Shown in pieces: positions 45,002-56,890 of a stretch of 64,000 nucleotides of DNA. The notes below the pieces were generated by a model. The model did no database searches. It was not told the origin of the DNA and was given only the letters and a program-made list of their open reading frames with translations. Numbering within the stretch: the first letter of the stretch is position 1; each line of letters opens with the position of its first letter. The DNA comes from Alopecurus myosuroides (Eukaryota; Streptophyta; Magnoliopsida; Poales; Poaceae), in the NCBI GenBank assembly GCA_028641055.1, contig CM054058.1, positions 84,548,020 through 84,612,019 of the forward strand. The letters run 5' to 3'. A program made the position numbers and the translations under genes.

Positions 45002-47258
45002 ACTGGCTCAAGTGTTCATGGCAGGATCGGAACAAGCCTCGGAAACAGAACACAACGCGGCAGAGCGCAACATAATCGGCGTCTCACGGGAATCCTGGAA
45101 CCGAGCAAAGGAGGCTATGCGAACGAGCAAGCCACCCGCATCCGGGGCTTCACACGATGACATGGTTGCCTACCACTATCAGCTAGTGAGAGCAGCCACG
45201 ACTAGCAAGGACGCTCGGATAGATCTGGCCCGCCGAAGAAGAGCGGCGGATGAGTCGAGCCAAAGGCGAGCCGGACTGTCCATAACACCCTCGGTTGGAA
45301 CCCGACCCGCGAGGAAGGGACACGCATCTACATCCAGGAACAATGAGTCCCTAGCCGGAACCAGCAGATCAATCACTCCTTCTCTCATGCGAGTCGACGA
45401 CGATGGCAATGTCTACCCGCAAACTCCTGCTGCCGCGGTTCTAGCCGCAGCAAGTTACATGCAGATGAACCAACCGACGGAAAGTGATCCTCGGGCGGAA
45501 CAGTATAAACAAGTGCGCAAGGGATTAGGGCTGGCGGCCGCAAGGCTTGCCTCTTATGATCGAAAGAAGGCCGCAGAGCAGCTGGAGAAGGAACAGGAGA
45601 AGGAGAAAGACAAGGATAGGGAAGCATCCTGCAAACGGAGGAGTTCTTCGCCAAGAAGGGACAGGTCACCGCGTCGTGGTCGAGGAAAAGAAGCACGGCG
45701 CCGTGATGACAGTCGAAGTAGCAGCGAAGGCAGTCCGAGAGGCAAGAGCTCGCGACATCATAGCAGCCGCTCGCGAAAGCGAAGCAAGGAGCCAAGGAAG
45801 GATACTGACCGTGACCGGCCAGAGTACGACGCGCGATCAGATCTCGCGCAAAAAAGGGTGGATAAGGCAAGGGCTTCGCGATATCGCGAGCGCTCCTCGT
45901 CCGGCTCCTCGGATGACGAAACCTGCGGCGCTCTCTGCTTTGCCCGCAGTATCCGCGAGGCGCCCCTACCCAAAAGATTCAAGCTTAGCACGGAAGTAAC
46001 AAAGTACGACGGCTCACTCGAGCCCTCTCAATGGCTAAGCGATTACCTCACGGCAGTAAAATGCCAACGTGGGAATAAAAACACGGCTATGCAATACCTC
46101 AATTTGCATCTCGCCGGCGCGGCCCGCAGTTGGCTGGAGAGACGACCAAAATCTTGCTACGCATCGTGGGATGATTTGCACCGCGATTTCTGCAAAAATT
46201 TCCAGTCGACTTACAAGAGGCCAACCACCATTGAAGAACTGCGAGCATGCAAGCAGAAAAGTGGCAAATCCACCCGCGAGTACATCCAGCGATGGACTAC
46301 GCTCAGGAATACCGCAGGAACCATTTCAGAAGAAGTAGCGATTGAAACCTTCGCAAAAGGCGCCCGAAGAACGGCTTTCAGAGAAGAATTGGGCAGAGCC
46401 GCACCCAAGACTATTGGCGAGCTAATGAACATAGCCAAAAAATGGGCTAACGGAGAAGATGCGGTGCGCAATAAGAGGACATCATCACCTGCGCATGATG
46501 AAGACCGTCATAGTCGGAGGAAGAGGAGAAAATATTACGATCACGAAGATAGAGAGGAGTTGGTCGCAGCGGAATTCACGCGAGGCCGCGACTCCGGTCG
46601 CCGTGGGAATCGCGAGTGGAGACCAAAAGCTGAAGAAAAATCACCCGAGGAAGACCTCGATGGATACTGCTCGCTACATCTATTTACAGATAAACGCACG
46701 GGCAAAACTAAGGCAACGCACCTTCTTAAGGATTGCCGAAAGTTTATTGATATCTCAGAAGCACTCGCCAGGAAAAGAGCTGCACACACGCAAAATTACC
46801 CACCGCTTCCAGGAGGAGGCCACCAAGGATTCCAGCCGCCACAACCCCCACCTCCACCAGCAAATCCAAACATGGCATTAGCCGCGCTACCTGCACCGCC
46901 AGCTCAAAACTCCGGGGCCAACGCGTACCCGAATCCAGCAGGGCAACTCGCGATGATCCAGAAGGTATGTCCATCCCGCAGAGCTCAAAAGACTAACACA
47001 AGGCAATTGTGCATGGCCGTGCAGACACCGCCAACAAAAACAGAATACTTGAAGATGGCGGACCAGCCAATAACATTCTCGATGAAGGACCACCCGCCAC
47101 GAGTCTATCGACCAGGACACGCCGCCCTTGTCATCCAAGCACAAATTGACAACTACGACTTAGCCCGCGTATTCATGGATGGTGGCAGTGGCATCAACAT
47201 TATCTACGCGGATACACTCCGTCGGATGAACAGGAACTTGGACGGCCTCCAGGAATAA
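45002..47258 (+). pseudogene. gag-protease segment of the gypsy element
   Basis: It continues the gag frame after the CACTA. A very basic Ser/Arg-rich region (RRSSSPRRDRSPRRGRGKEA) precedes the capsid-type domain (SLEPSQWLSDYLTAVKCQRG, AARSWLERRPKSCYASWDDL, about 46014-46250). A CxxH...HxxxxC knuckle-like motif (YCSLH...ATHLLKDC, about 46670-46737) follows, then the retropepsin active site in the plant gypsy form FMDGGSGINII (about 47172-47205). The frame ends at TAA 47256-47258, while the reading frame continues open on the other side. Confidence 0.88.
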
Positions 47259-47744
47259 GAAACATCCTTCCACGGGATAGTTCCAGGAAAAGCAATCTGT
47301 CCACTCGGAACAATCAACCTAGAAGTTGTGCTGGGCACCAAGAGCAACTACAGAAGAGAATTCCTCGACTTCGAAGTTGTCGACTGGCCTTCGCAGTACC
47401 ACGCCATTCTTGGTCGAACAGCGTTCGCCAGATTCATGGCAGTACCGCATTATGCCTACCTGAAGCTCAAATTACCTGGAGAACATGGCGTAATCACCAT
47501 CGACGGAGACTTTCAGAAATCCAACAAATGTGACATTGAATTCAATGAGATCGGAAAATCTTTTGGGATGCAAGAAGAACTTCAAGAGCTGGCAAAAACC
47601 ACGGATCACTCCGTGATGCCCCTCACGAAGAAAAACGCGCCTGAACTGGAGTTCAGCGCTAACAGCGACACTCGAAAGCATCAAGTGCACCCGACAGATT
47701 CTGCGAAGACAGCGCTGGTTTCCACCACCCTTCCGCAAGCATAG
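47259..47744 (+). pseudogene. pol linker between protease and RT
   Basis: Same reading frame as gag (positions divisible by three start codons). It contains FEVVDWPSQYHAILGRTAFA and FMAVPHYAYLKLKLPGEHG, the standard segment between protease and reverse transcriptase. It ends in TAG at 47742-47744, after which the frame is open again. Confidence 0.85.
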
Positions 47745-50096
47745 GAAAACACGCTCGTCGAACTCCTCCGTGAGTACTGGGAAATTTTCGCCTGGCAGCC
47801 ATCAGATATGCCAGGAATACCCAGGGAGTTTGCCGAGCACTCACTCGAAGTCTTTCCAGATGCCAAACCTATCAAACAAACTACTCGACGATTTTCAGAA
47901 CCCAAGCAGAAGGCGCTTGGAGAAGAAGTAAACAGATTGCTAGCAGCAAAATTCATCAGGGAGATCAAGATATCCACTTGGTTAGCAAACCCGGTGCTGG
48001 TCCCCAAAAAGAAGACGGACATCCTTCGGGTATGCATCGACTACACGTCGTTAAACAAGCACTGCCCCAAGGACAACTTTCCCCTCCCGCGAATCGACCA
48101 GATCGTGAACTCTACGGCAGGCTGCCAACGCCTCTCTTTCCTGGACGCCTATTCGGGATATAATCAGATCCGTATGAAAAAAGAAGACGAAGAAAAGACA
48201 GCGTTCATCACACCTCATGGTGTCTACTGCTACACGACAATGCCCTTCGAGCTCAAGAACGCAGGCGCAACATACCAGCGCTGCATGCAAAAATGCCTCG
48301 CCAAGCTCATTGGCAAGAACGTACAAGTGTACGTTGACGACATAGTCATCAAGACTCGAGTTGAGAGCATACTCCTCGAGGATATTAGAGAAACATTCGA
48401 TGCCCTCAACGCATACAGGATCAAGCTCAATCCAACAAAATGCGTCTTCGGCGTTCCAGCAGGGAAACTTCTCGGATACCTGGTATCCGCCAGAGGCATC
48501 GAAGCCAACCCAGAGAAAATACAAGCAATCTTGACAATGAAGGAGCCAACCAATCTACGCGGAGTCCAACAGCTTGCAGGGCGATTGGCCGCCCTGAGCA
48601 GGTTCATCGCAAGATTGGGAGAGCAAGCGTTACCCTTCTACAAGCTACTGAAGAAGACAGACAAATTCGAGTGGACACCAGAAGCTAAGCAAGCATTCGC
48701 AGACTTAAAGCGATCGTTGCAAAGTCGGCGAGTTCTTGCAACGCCGCAAGAAAGGGAGCCACTCTACTTGTACCTAGCCGCCACAAACCAGGTCATCAGC
48801 ACAGCAATCGTAGTCGAACGACCTGAGGAAGGCAAAGCGTACGGAGTTCAGCGACCAATCTATTACATTAGCGAAGTACTCTCGCCATGCAAGCAACGAT
48901 ATCCTCATTACCAGAAGCTCGCATACGGAGTTGTTCTTACAGCCCGAAAGCTCAAGCACTACTTCCAGGAGCACGCCATCACAGTGGTTAATGATGCGTC
49001 ACTCGGGACAATCATGAACAACCCCATGGCATCCGGAAGAATAGCCAAATGGAGCATCGAGTTGGGCGCCTGGGACATCACTTATGCAGGGCGCAACGCA
49101 GTCAAATCTCAAGTACTCGTGGAATTCCTAAGCGAATGGACAGAACTACAAACGCCCGGACCACCTGAGTACACGAGCAATTGGATAATGTACTTTGACG
49201 GGTCCAAAAGAAACGAAGGAGAAGGAGCTGGAATTGTCCTCATATCGCCTCAGGGAGACAAGCTGCAATACGTCCTGCGATTAGACTTTCCACCAGATGA
49301 TCCAGCATCGAACAACGACGCAGAATATGAAGCCCTGCTGCATGGGATGAAGATGGCAGTCGCCTGTGGAGCTACTCGATTAATGATTTACGGCGACTCC
49401 AATCTCATTGTGCAGCAGACAATGAAAGAATGTGATGCAATTGCTGAAAACATGGTCGCGTACCGCTGCATGTACAATCTACTCGAAGGAAGTTTCAAAG
49501 GGTGCGAGCTGAATCACATTGCAAGATCAAGCAATGAAGAAGCAGATAGACTGGCAAACATGGGTTCCACAAATACACCCATACCACCAGGAATATATTT
49601 CGAACGGATGATCAAGCGATCGGTCAAAGTCAAGAAAACTGTAGGAACACCCGCAGCGCCAGAAACAGAGGTCAGCCCGCAAGTTGCCATTATCGAGTTT
49701 ACTCATAATATATCACGACAGGTTTTTCTGGTCGAGCCAGTCTGGACGCAGAAATATCTCGACTACCTGATCAACAGACAGCTCCCGGCCGATCCACGCG
49801 AGGCTCGACAAATAGTGAGACGCAGCAAAACCTTTCGGGTAGTCAACGGAGAATTATACAAGCAAAGCATCTCGGGTATACTTCAGCGCTGCATCGCACC
49901 CGAAGATGGCAAAGAATTACTCCAGGACATCCACCAAGGAGACTGCGGACATCATGCTAGCTGGAAAACAATCATGGGAAAGTCTTTCCGAGCGGGATTC
50001 TACTGGCTAACAGCAGCCACCGACGCAAAGGACCTGGTCGAACGATGCGATGCTTGTCAGCGATTCGCACCAAGACCACATGCACCTGCTACGTAA
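47745..50096 (+). pseudogene. pol: reverse transcriptase, two RNase H domains, integrase zinc finger
   Basis: The reverse transcriptase runs from about 47940 to 48500 (VPKKKTDILRVCIDYTSLNK, FLDAYSGYNQIRM, and the YVDD active site at about 48331). The usual gypsy RNase H follows (48740-49130), but its first catalytic Asp is replaced (LYLYLAATNQ), so it looks inactive. A second RNase H at about 49190-49560 has all four acidic positions: MYFDGSKRNEGEGAG, DAEYEALLHG, IYGDSNLIVQ and EEADRLANMG. The HHCC zinc finger of integrase ends at CDACQRF. TAA at 50094-50096 separates it from the integrase core. Confidence 0.9.
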
Positions 50097-50978
50097 TTGC
50101 ACATGATACCCATTGCCTGGCCCTTCGCACAATGGGGGCTGGACATGGTTGGACCACTACGCAAGTCAACGCCGGGTGGGTATACACACTTGCTGGTCGC
50201 AGTCGACAAGTTCACCAAATGGATCGAGGCCATGCCAGTAACTTCGGCTAGCGCCCAGTGCGCCGTCAAGTTCCTCGACTCTATTGTATGCAGATTTGGT
50301 GTGCCACACGACATCATTACAGACAATGGTACAAACTTCACAGCAAAGGAAACGCAACAGTTCTGCGAGGAAAAGGGCATAAACTTCAAGTTTGCTTCAG
50401 TTTCCCACCCGCAAACGAACGGTCAAGTCGAAAGATCAAACGGCTTAGTTTCGGCCGGCATCAAGAAACGCTTAATCGATCGTCTACACCCCGCCGCAGG
50501 ACATTGGGCAGAAGAGCTACCCTCCATACTATGGAGCCTCCGCACAACTCCAAACCGATCCACAAAATACACACCATTTTTCATGGTATACGGGGCAGAA
50601 GCAGTCCTTCCAGAGGATGTTAGATTCAGCGTCCCACGAGTTGTGGCTTACAGTGAAGAAACCTCCAACAAAGCACTCGCGGAAGATATGGATGCACTCT
50701 ACGAGATGCGTGACATCGCGCTCGCAAGGTCAGCAGTATATCAGCAATCACTGCGAAATTATCACAGTCGCCGCCTGCGCCACAGAGCATTCGCGGTTGG
50801 AGATCTAGTGATGCGGCTCAAGCAGAAGGAAGGGCACAAGCTCGAGCCACCCTGGGAAGGACCCTTCATCATACACGAAGTCATCCCAGGCGGAGCCTAC
50901 AGGCTGAAGAATCCGTCGACTGGAGGAATCTATTCCAATCCTTGGAATATCGCACACCTCCGCAAATTTTATCCCTAG
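50097..50978 (+). pseudogene. pol: integrase core and C-terminal domain
   Basis: Same frame again, 293 codons. The catalytic D-D-E set is present in WGLDMVGPLRKS, DIITDNGTNFTAKE and HPQTNGQVERSNG. A C-terminal segment with GDLVMRLKQKEGHKLEPPWE and NIAHLRKFYP follows and ends the polyprotein. The protein chemistry looks intact; only the upstream TAA prevents joined translation. Confidence 0.9.
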
Positions 50979-51258
50979 GTTTACTTATTATCACAACAAA
51001 TAAGGCTATACTAGCCACTCTTGTAGCCCGAATACATGACTTCTCAGGCATAGCAATAAAATACATGGTTTCTCAACCATATTTACTCAAAGATTATCTC
51101 TTCTTACATGCTAAATAGTTACAGGTACACACCCCATAAACACACGGGGGCTAAGCCTACAACTAAGCATCACAAGAAAACTTATACACACAAGGTTACA
51201 CACCTTATAAATAGTTTTTACAAGCTATACAGTATGACAGAATGTACACATTCAACAA

Positions 51259-54200
51259 TCAGTCATGGCGATAAGCATTCTCAGTCGCCAACACTCTATC
51301 TACCTCCTCAGAGGTCAGTCGAATGATTTTCTCCGCTGCAGGACGAACAACATCGTAATGCGGAGAAATATCATCGATTGGTCCATCTGGGATCCTAGCT
51401 ACGGAGTTAAAATTTACTTCAGGATGCCATATTCGGACAAAGGAGAGAGCCACCACCGCGCCGCAAATCATCTCGTTGCGCACGCACTCGCGAATTTCTC
51501 CCTCTTGCCCGAAGAGCCCAAGGAGATACCTCCAATCTTCAGGACCCCTTTCAAGCGGGTAGAATGCAGCGTTTATCGCGATCAAGACCTCGTGAAAAGA
51601 ACTCACGAGAACTTTTACCTGGGAGACACAGAACTTCAAAGTATCTAACACAAAACCTCGGCTGCGATCAGACCAAAAATTATTCGCATGAGGCCTTGAG
51701 CTGCCAGCTTCTTGAAGAATGTGGTTTTCCACCCACTATTTTTCCTCCCTATCATCCGGCTTAACAACTGAAGAAAAGAATGCGTGATCAGATAAGGAAG
51801 CAAGACAAAGAAGACTTGGGGGCTGTATTACTTACACAACAGTTCCCTAGCAAGGGAAGCCAGCTCGTCCATCACAAACTGTTCGTGTTCAGTCGCTAGT
51901 TTTTGCTTGGACTTCGCCACATCGGCTACCCCACGCAACACTTTCAGTTTGCGCTCGCCATCGGCTACACGATCACGAGGACCCGCCAAAGTCCCAACAG
52001 CTGCAACAAGTGGATCAGCTCGGGCAGCAGGTCCACCTGAGGATTCTGCGACAAATCCAGTAGCCTGGAAGAGTACAAGGAAAGAAGTAAGACGCCCTAT
52101 TCGAAGTATCTCTAGTCGCACATTTGACGAATGCTCGGGGGCTACTCCCATTGGGAGAGAATACACAAACTTCCAGAAGCAATTTCCAGGCAAACATTTC
52201 GATTAAAGATAATACGGGAATACATCCCAAGGTTCATTACATTCAAAACGGAAAAGGAATACAAAACTACGAAGCTACAGTGGTACTCCCGCTAGCGGCA
52301 GTCGCCCCTCCTGTGAGTCGAGCAAATAGCTCAGACAGCTTCCGAGCAAGGATGGCGGCTTGCTTGCCAAAACGAGAGAGCCGTACCTTTTTGCCCGTGG
52401 AGGGGTCGACTGGAAGAGCCGAGTAGGCTTCCTCCAAACCGGTGACTCCATGCGCCAGCGCGAACTGAATCGCAGTCTTTGCGCCAGACTCCGACTGGGC
52501 GACCGCGTAGGCATCCAAGAGATTGCTCTTTGAAAAGATCCTCAGCAAGTCGTCTAGCGCAGATGGAGGTGCAGCATTGGCGAGGAAGCGACCGTGCAGT
52601 TGCGTCAAGACATGAGTGGCATCGCCAATCAAGGAGCAAACTCCTTCGGCGTGCCTCTTGAGTTGAGCAAGAGTGTCGGTTAGCACGTCTACCCGTTGGA
52701 TCCCAGGGATCTCCAGAGGAACATCCAGAAGACCTGCAAAATAAAAGAATGTCAAAGACTTGGCAAGTTCAGCGGGATAAAAGATGAAATCGCGAGAGCT
52801 TAAATTACTTACCCGCGAGACGCTCAGCAAGGGGACGGAGGAACGTGACAAGGTCAGCATCGGCCTTATTGCCAGCATCCTCTTGATCCTTTAGAGCTTT
52901 CCGCGCATCCGCGAGTTGCCTTTCAAGATCCTCCGATCGCATGCGGGAGGTCTCCAGTTCTTGTCGGATGGCCGCCAGATCAGCTCCCTGAGTGGTTACC
53001 CGCTCAGAGAGACTGTCCTTCTCGGATTCCGATAATTCGAGTCGAGCTGCATAGTAACACTTGTCAGAAATCAAGAATTGAAGAAAGAATAGGAACAAGA
53101 AAAAATGATAAGACTTACTCTTACGAAGCTCGTTCTCGGTGCAGAGTCGACTGCGGTCTGATCGAAGCGACTCACATTCCGACTCGGCAAAAACAACTCG
53201 GCGACCAATCGCCGCAAGAGAGTTAACAAGCGACTACAAAAAATACAGAGGTAGAAGAATTAGAATATATAAACTGGAGCCTGTACCCGATTGAATTCAA
53301 TCGACTACAGCCTCGGGGGCTACTCCCATCGGGAGCACTGCCGTGCACCCGATAAAATCAAGAAGAAGAAAAAGACTTTGAGCCTGTAGCCGATCGCACG
53401 CGATCGACTACAGCCTCGGGGGCTACTCCCATCGGGAGCACTGTCGTGCACCCGATAAAAATATCATGACGAATGGCAAAGTTTACCTGGCCCGTGCCGC
53501 GGGAGAGGGGATCTACGGAGCTGTCCGTCACTTCTTTCGAAGCTGAAGTCCTAGCGGCAAAGCTAGGAGCCTCACGTTCCACAGTCGCCGCATGGGGGGC
53601 TGCGCTGGGAGAATTCTGGACAGTGCCAGCAGTGGGAGTCTCACCCGCAGCTCCTGCTCTATTCCTCTTTTCGGGAGGAACGGAAGAATGGTTTGCAAAC
53701 TGCAACAAATAAACATCAACATAGGTGCAAAGAAAAAAGTTCGACTAAAGGACAAGGAGAATAACTTACTCGTCATCTTCATCTTCATCCAGCAAATCCG
53801 CGTTCCAAGCAGGCGCGATTACTGGGAATGAAGGGAAGGGGCGAGTGAGCGAAGTGGAGTCGCGGAGATAGGAGCCTTCCCAGGCGATTCTTCCAAGGAG
53901 TTATCCTTGGAAGTAGCCTCGTTATCATCCACCCGACGATGCTTGTGGTGATGAAGGCCGCCATTCGAGCCCTCCGCACCATCCGAAGAATCGTCCTCGG
54001 AGCTCGAAGAAGCATCGGCTACACTGGTATATCGGCTAAGCCGTCCAGGTGACTCGCCAATAACTCCGAGGCGTCCTCTCCCGCAACTGGCGGGTAGCAG
54101 TTCGCCACTGCTAGGCTCTACAAAGAAGGCAGAAGAAGGCAAGAAAAAATTCAGTCGACTAAAGCTCAAAGCAAAGAAGAAAATAATAGAAGACAGGAAG

Positions 54201-55177
54201 GGTAAACTAACCGCGGCTGGTGGAGGTTTCGAAGCGTCGAAGGCTTCGATTGAGCAGTCGGGGAACTTCTCCCCCACCTTCAGACTAGTGATAGCCGCGA
54301 TTTTCTTCTCGAACTCAACGTTCGAAAGCTCCTCGCGGCTCACTCGGCTAGGATCCTCAGAGCCTTGGTATTCCCACATGGTGGAAGGCCTTTGCTGCAG
54401 AGGTTGGATCCTGCGCTTCAGAAAAATACTCGCCAGGTGCAGCCCGTTGAGCACCACTCCAGCAGTTTGATCCCGGAGAGCGGACACCCTTGCGAGTAGG
54501 GGCGTAACAACCTGAGTTTCTTCGGCTGACAGCTTGTGCGCCCAGGATTTCCGCCTCTACAAAACAGCGAATGGGTGGAATTCTACGATTCCACCCGAGC
54601 TGTTGTCGATGACGTAAAACCACTTTTTCCGCCAGCCTTGGGCGGAGTCAATGAAGTGCATACTAAAGTAGCTGCTCTCCAGTCGCGCTTGGATCCCGAA
54701 GCCACCTGTGCGTAGCGGCTCGCCAGGCTCGGAGTCCACCCGCGATTTCTCGCGGAAGATGCGAACTTTGAAGAGGGCCTTCCAGAGCGCCCAATGTGGG
54801 CGAATGCCAAGGAAGCATTCGCAGAACACGATGAAGCACGATATGTGCTGCACCGCGTTCGGAGGAAGATCGTGAAGCAGTATGCCATAGACATACAGCA
54901 ACCCGAGAAGGAAAGGATGGAGAGGGAAGGAGAGACCCCGAGACACGTGGTCCGCGAAGACCACGCGCTCGTTCGACTGCGGGTTTGGTACCTCTTCTTT
55001 CTTCCCGAGGCGCACCCGCTTCTCAGCTTCCGCCGGCAGCAGCCCTTCCCGCTGCATCTCTTTGACGCTCTTCGCGGTGGTGTTGGGCGAACGCCAGTCG
55101 CCAGCTCGGGGCGCAGGTTGCGCGGAGACTTCTCCGGTTGCGGAAGTGGCAGCGCCACGTCTTTTGCCTCCGGCCAT
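51259..55177 (-). pseudogene. Antisense ORF region of the Tat element, multi-exon
   Basis: It starts at ATG 55177 (MAGGKRRGAATSATGEVSAQ). Residues about 65-150 match the plant 'putative gypsy type transposon' domain (GLSFPLHPFLLGLLYVYGIL, CECFLGIRPHWALWKALFKV). The frame meets TAG at 54557-54559, then continues in the same frame with HKLSAEETQVVTPLLARV and MWEYQGSEDPSRVSREELS to about 54212. Further minus-strand exon-like pieces follow at about 53820-54117 (acidic/Ser-rich), 53460-53708, 52805-53050 (coiled coil, ELETSRMRSEDLERQLADAR), 52267-52740, 51828-52065 and 51259-51732. Exact introns are not resolved; one candidate intron does not preserve phase. Antisense ORFs of this kind are known from Tat-lineage elements; the function is unknown. 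Confidence 0.7.
53301..53460. repeat. 103-bp direct repeat with CTCGGGGGCTACTCCC
   Basis: TCGACTACAGCCTCGGGGGC recurs at 53301 and 53404. The unit carries the same CTCGGGGGCTAC word as the true polypurine tract at 56382-56393. Further copies of the word are at 52135 and, weaker, near 51820. Confidence 0.8.
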
Positions 55178-55700
55178 GGTTGACAGCGCGAGCTTGAGCA
55201 CGAGGAAGAAGATGGGCGCGAGGAAGGAGATGGATTGAAGACGAAGGCTGGGAAGGTTTTACCGCAGCGCTAAGTCCCGTATTTATACACGGAGCGGATC
55301 AGCCCCAGCCATTCGATGCGCTACGTGGCGCTTATCGCAGCCACCACGTGTGAAGATGAAACGAAGAGACGGTGAACGTTGTTCCGTGCCACGATCTTAA
55401 CAGAAGATCGTGCGTATTTACTGCACCGTTCGCGTAAAAACCGGGAGCGGTGTCTCGTTTCCCGGTCAAAAAGCTGACTAGGTGGGCCAGCCCATCTGCT
55501 ACCACTCCGTCACGTCCCATCGGGAGGAGAAAAGTGCGCCATGACGTCATGGCACGCATCATCAAACTCAAGAACCTTCGAATGGAAAATTCAAACACGA
55601 AAACAGCTTCGTATGAAACTCCTTCGATTAAAGGCAATTCTTTTGCGAACAAATCATGGAGCAAAACCTCTTTAAAACAAGAGAGAACTACCCTATACAC

Positions 55701-55790
55701 GAAAACTCTTTCGTACGGGCACAACAGTCCAAACATGAAAACTCTTTCATATGGGCATGACTCTCCTCAGTACGAAAATTCTTTCGGTTG
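55701..55790. repeat. 36-37-bp minisatellite with GAAAACTCTTTC
   Basis: GAAAACTCTTTCGTACGGGC, GAAAACTCTTTCATATGGGC and GAAAATTCTTTCGG start at 55701, 55737 and 55774. Weaker related units precede them from about 55595. Confidence 0.75.
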
Positions 55791-56380
55791 AATCTCAAAC
55801 AATCACTCGGGTAGGAAGAACCTACCTCCATTCACACATGATATTTTTACATCATAAAAACCTGGATTGTTTAGCCGACTAGGCACATCCGGATGCCATA
55901 TTCTTCGAATATGAAGGTAAGACCCAAAAAGATCTTTCTTAAGGGCCTGGAATCGCACTCGAAAGCTGCGTCCTCCGGTATGATTCCGTGTCAACAACAC
56001 GAAGAAAAATCCTAGCGGACGCGCCGGGTACCCCCATAGGTTAAGTTCGACTCGATAAATCCACAACGGCTCAGTCGCAAGAATCACCTTATCGGGTTCG
56101 AGTCAGAGGTCTCGAATCTGTGTAGGCCAGGAATGTCTTTGCCCTAGTCGCAATTAATTGGCCCTGATCTCTCGGGAGAGCCAAGCTACTGTGCCGCACC
56201 CTTCTGCGATAAAAGCCGCAAAAACAGGCACCTATGCTGCTCGACACTCGAGCATGAAGACTCGTTGCACAGGGAACACACCCTTTAAACAGGAAACAAC
56301 CAAGCTGGTTATCCATAAGAAAGACAGACCAAGAAAGGTTTGACCGTCTACTCGACTGGAAAAATCCCACTCGAGCAAAC

Positions 56381-56393
56381 GCTCGGGGGCTAC
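56381..56393 (+). promoter_or_regulatory. Polypurine-tract region
   Basis: GCTCGGGGGCTAC lies immediately before the 3' LTR, in the position of the plus-strand primer. Confidence 0.65.
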
Positions 56394-56885
56394 TGACGAA
56401 TATATGGATCCTGGACCCTGCGAATAAGGACACCCCCTCTCAGGCCCAAGGTTAAAGGCCCAAGAAGAGGAGCCCTTGGAATACTCCAGAAGGCCCACGT
56501 GAAACCCACCCGCACTAACTTGCGGGTTAAGATTGGAAACATGTAACCGACCTAGTTAGAGTTCGAGTCCTCTCCGGGTAGGATTCGAGACCTGGCCATC
56601 TATATAAGGCCAGGAGAGCCCCCCAGGGAGAGGACCAAGCAACAGAGCACCATCGAAACCTTGAACTCGAGATCTTACTCTCGATTCGAGCACCACCATT
56701 GTAACCGATCTTTCCGTCAATACAGATCGACAAGAGGCAGGAGTAAGGGTTTTACCTCTACGAGGGCCCCGAACCTGGGTAAATCTCGCCCCTGTCTAGC
56801 CGACGATTCCACCAGCGTTCATGACTTCTCCTAGTCGAAACCCGATAGGGTCACCTAAGGGATTTGTAGAGTCAGAGATTCGACA
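56394..56885 (+). repeat. 3' LTR of the gypsy element
   Basis: 492 bp, TG...CA, with TATATAA at 56601-56607. It is followed by CCGAT at 56886-56890, the right target duplication. Confidence 0.93.
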
Positions 56886-56890
56886 CCGAT

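Larger units (their letters stand above)
39462..56885 (+). mobile_element. Ty3/gypsy retrotransposon, Tat type, with a nested CACTA
   Basis: The element has 493- and 492-bp LTRs (TGACGAATA...GATTCGACA), flanking TCGAT and CCGAT (5-bp target duplication with one change), a PBS at 39957-39974 and a polypurine tract ending at 56393. The domain order is gag, protease, reverse transcriptase, a degenerate RNase H, a second complete RNase H, integrase, then about 5.4 kb with antisense coding. A second RNase H before integrase plus extra 3' ORFs is characteristic of the Tat lineage of chromovirus-unrelated plant gypsy elements. By eye, the LTRs differ by five substitutions and one base indel. This copy is defective: it carries a CACTA insertion and three in-frame stops. 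Confidence 0.93.

Noticed and set aside
45385..45999. Long alternative frames overlapping gag on both strands
   Set aside because: They follow from the Arg/Ser-rich codon composition of gag and have no domain of their own.
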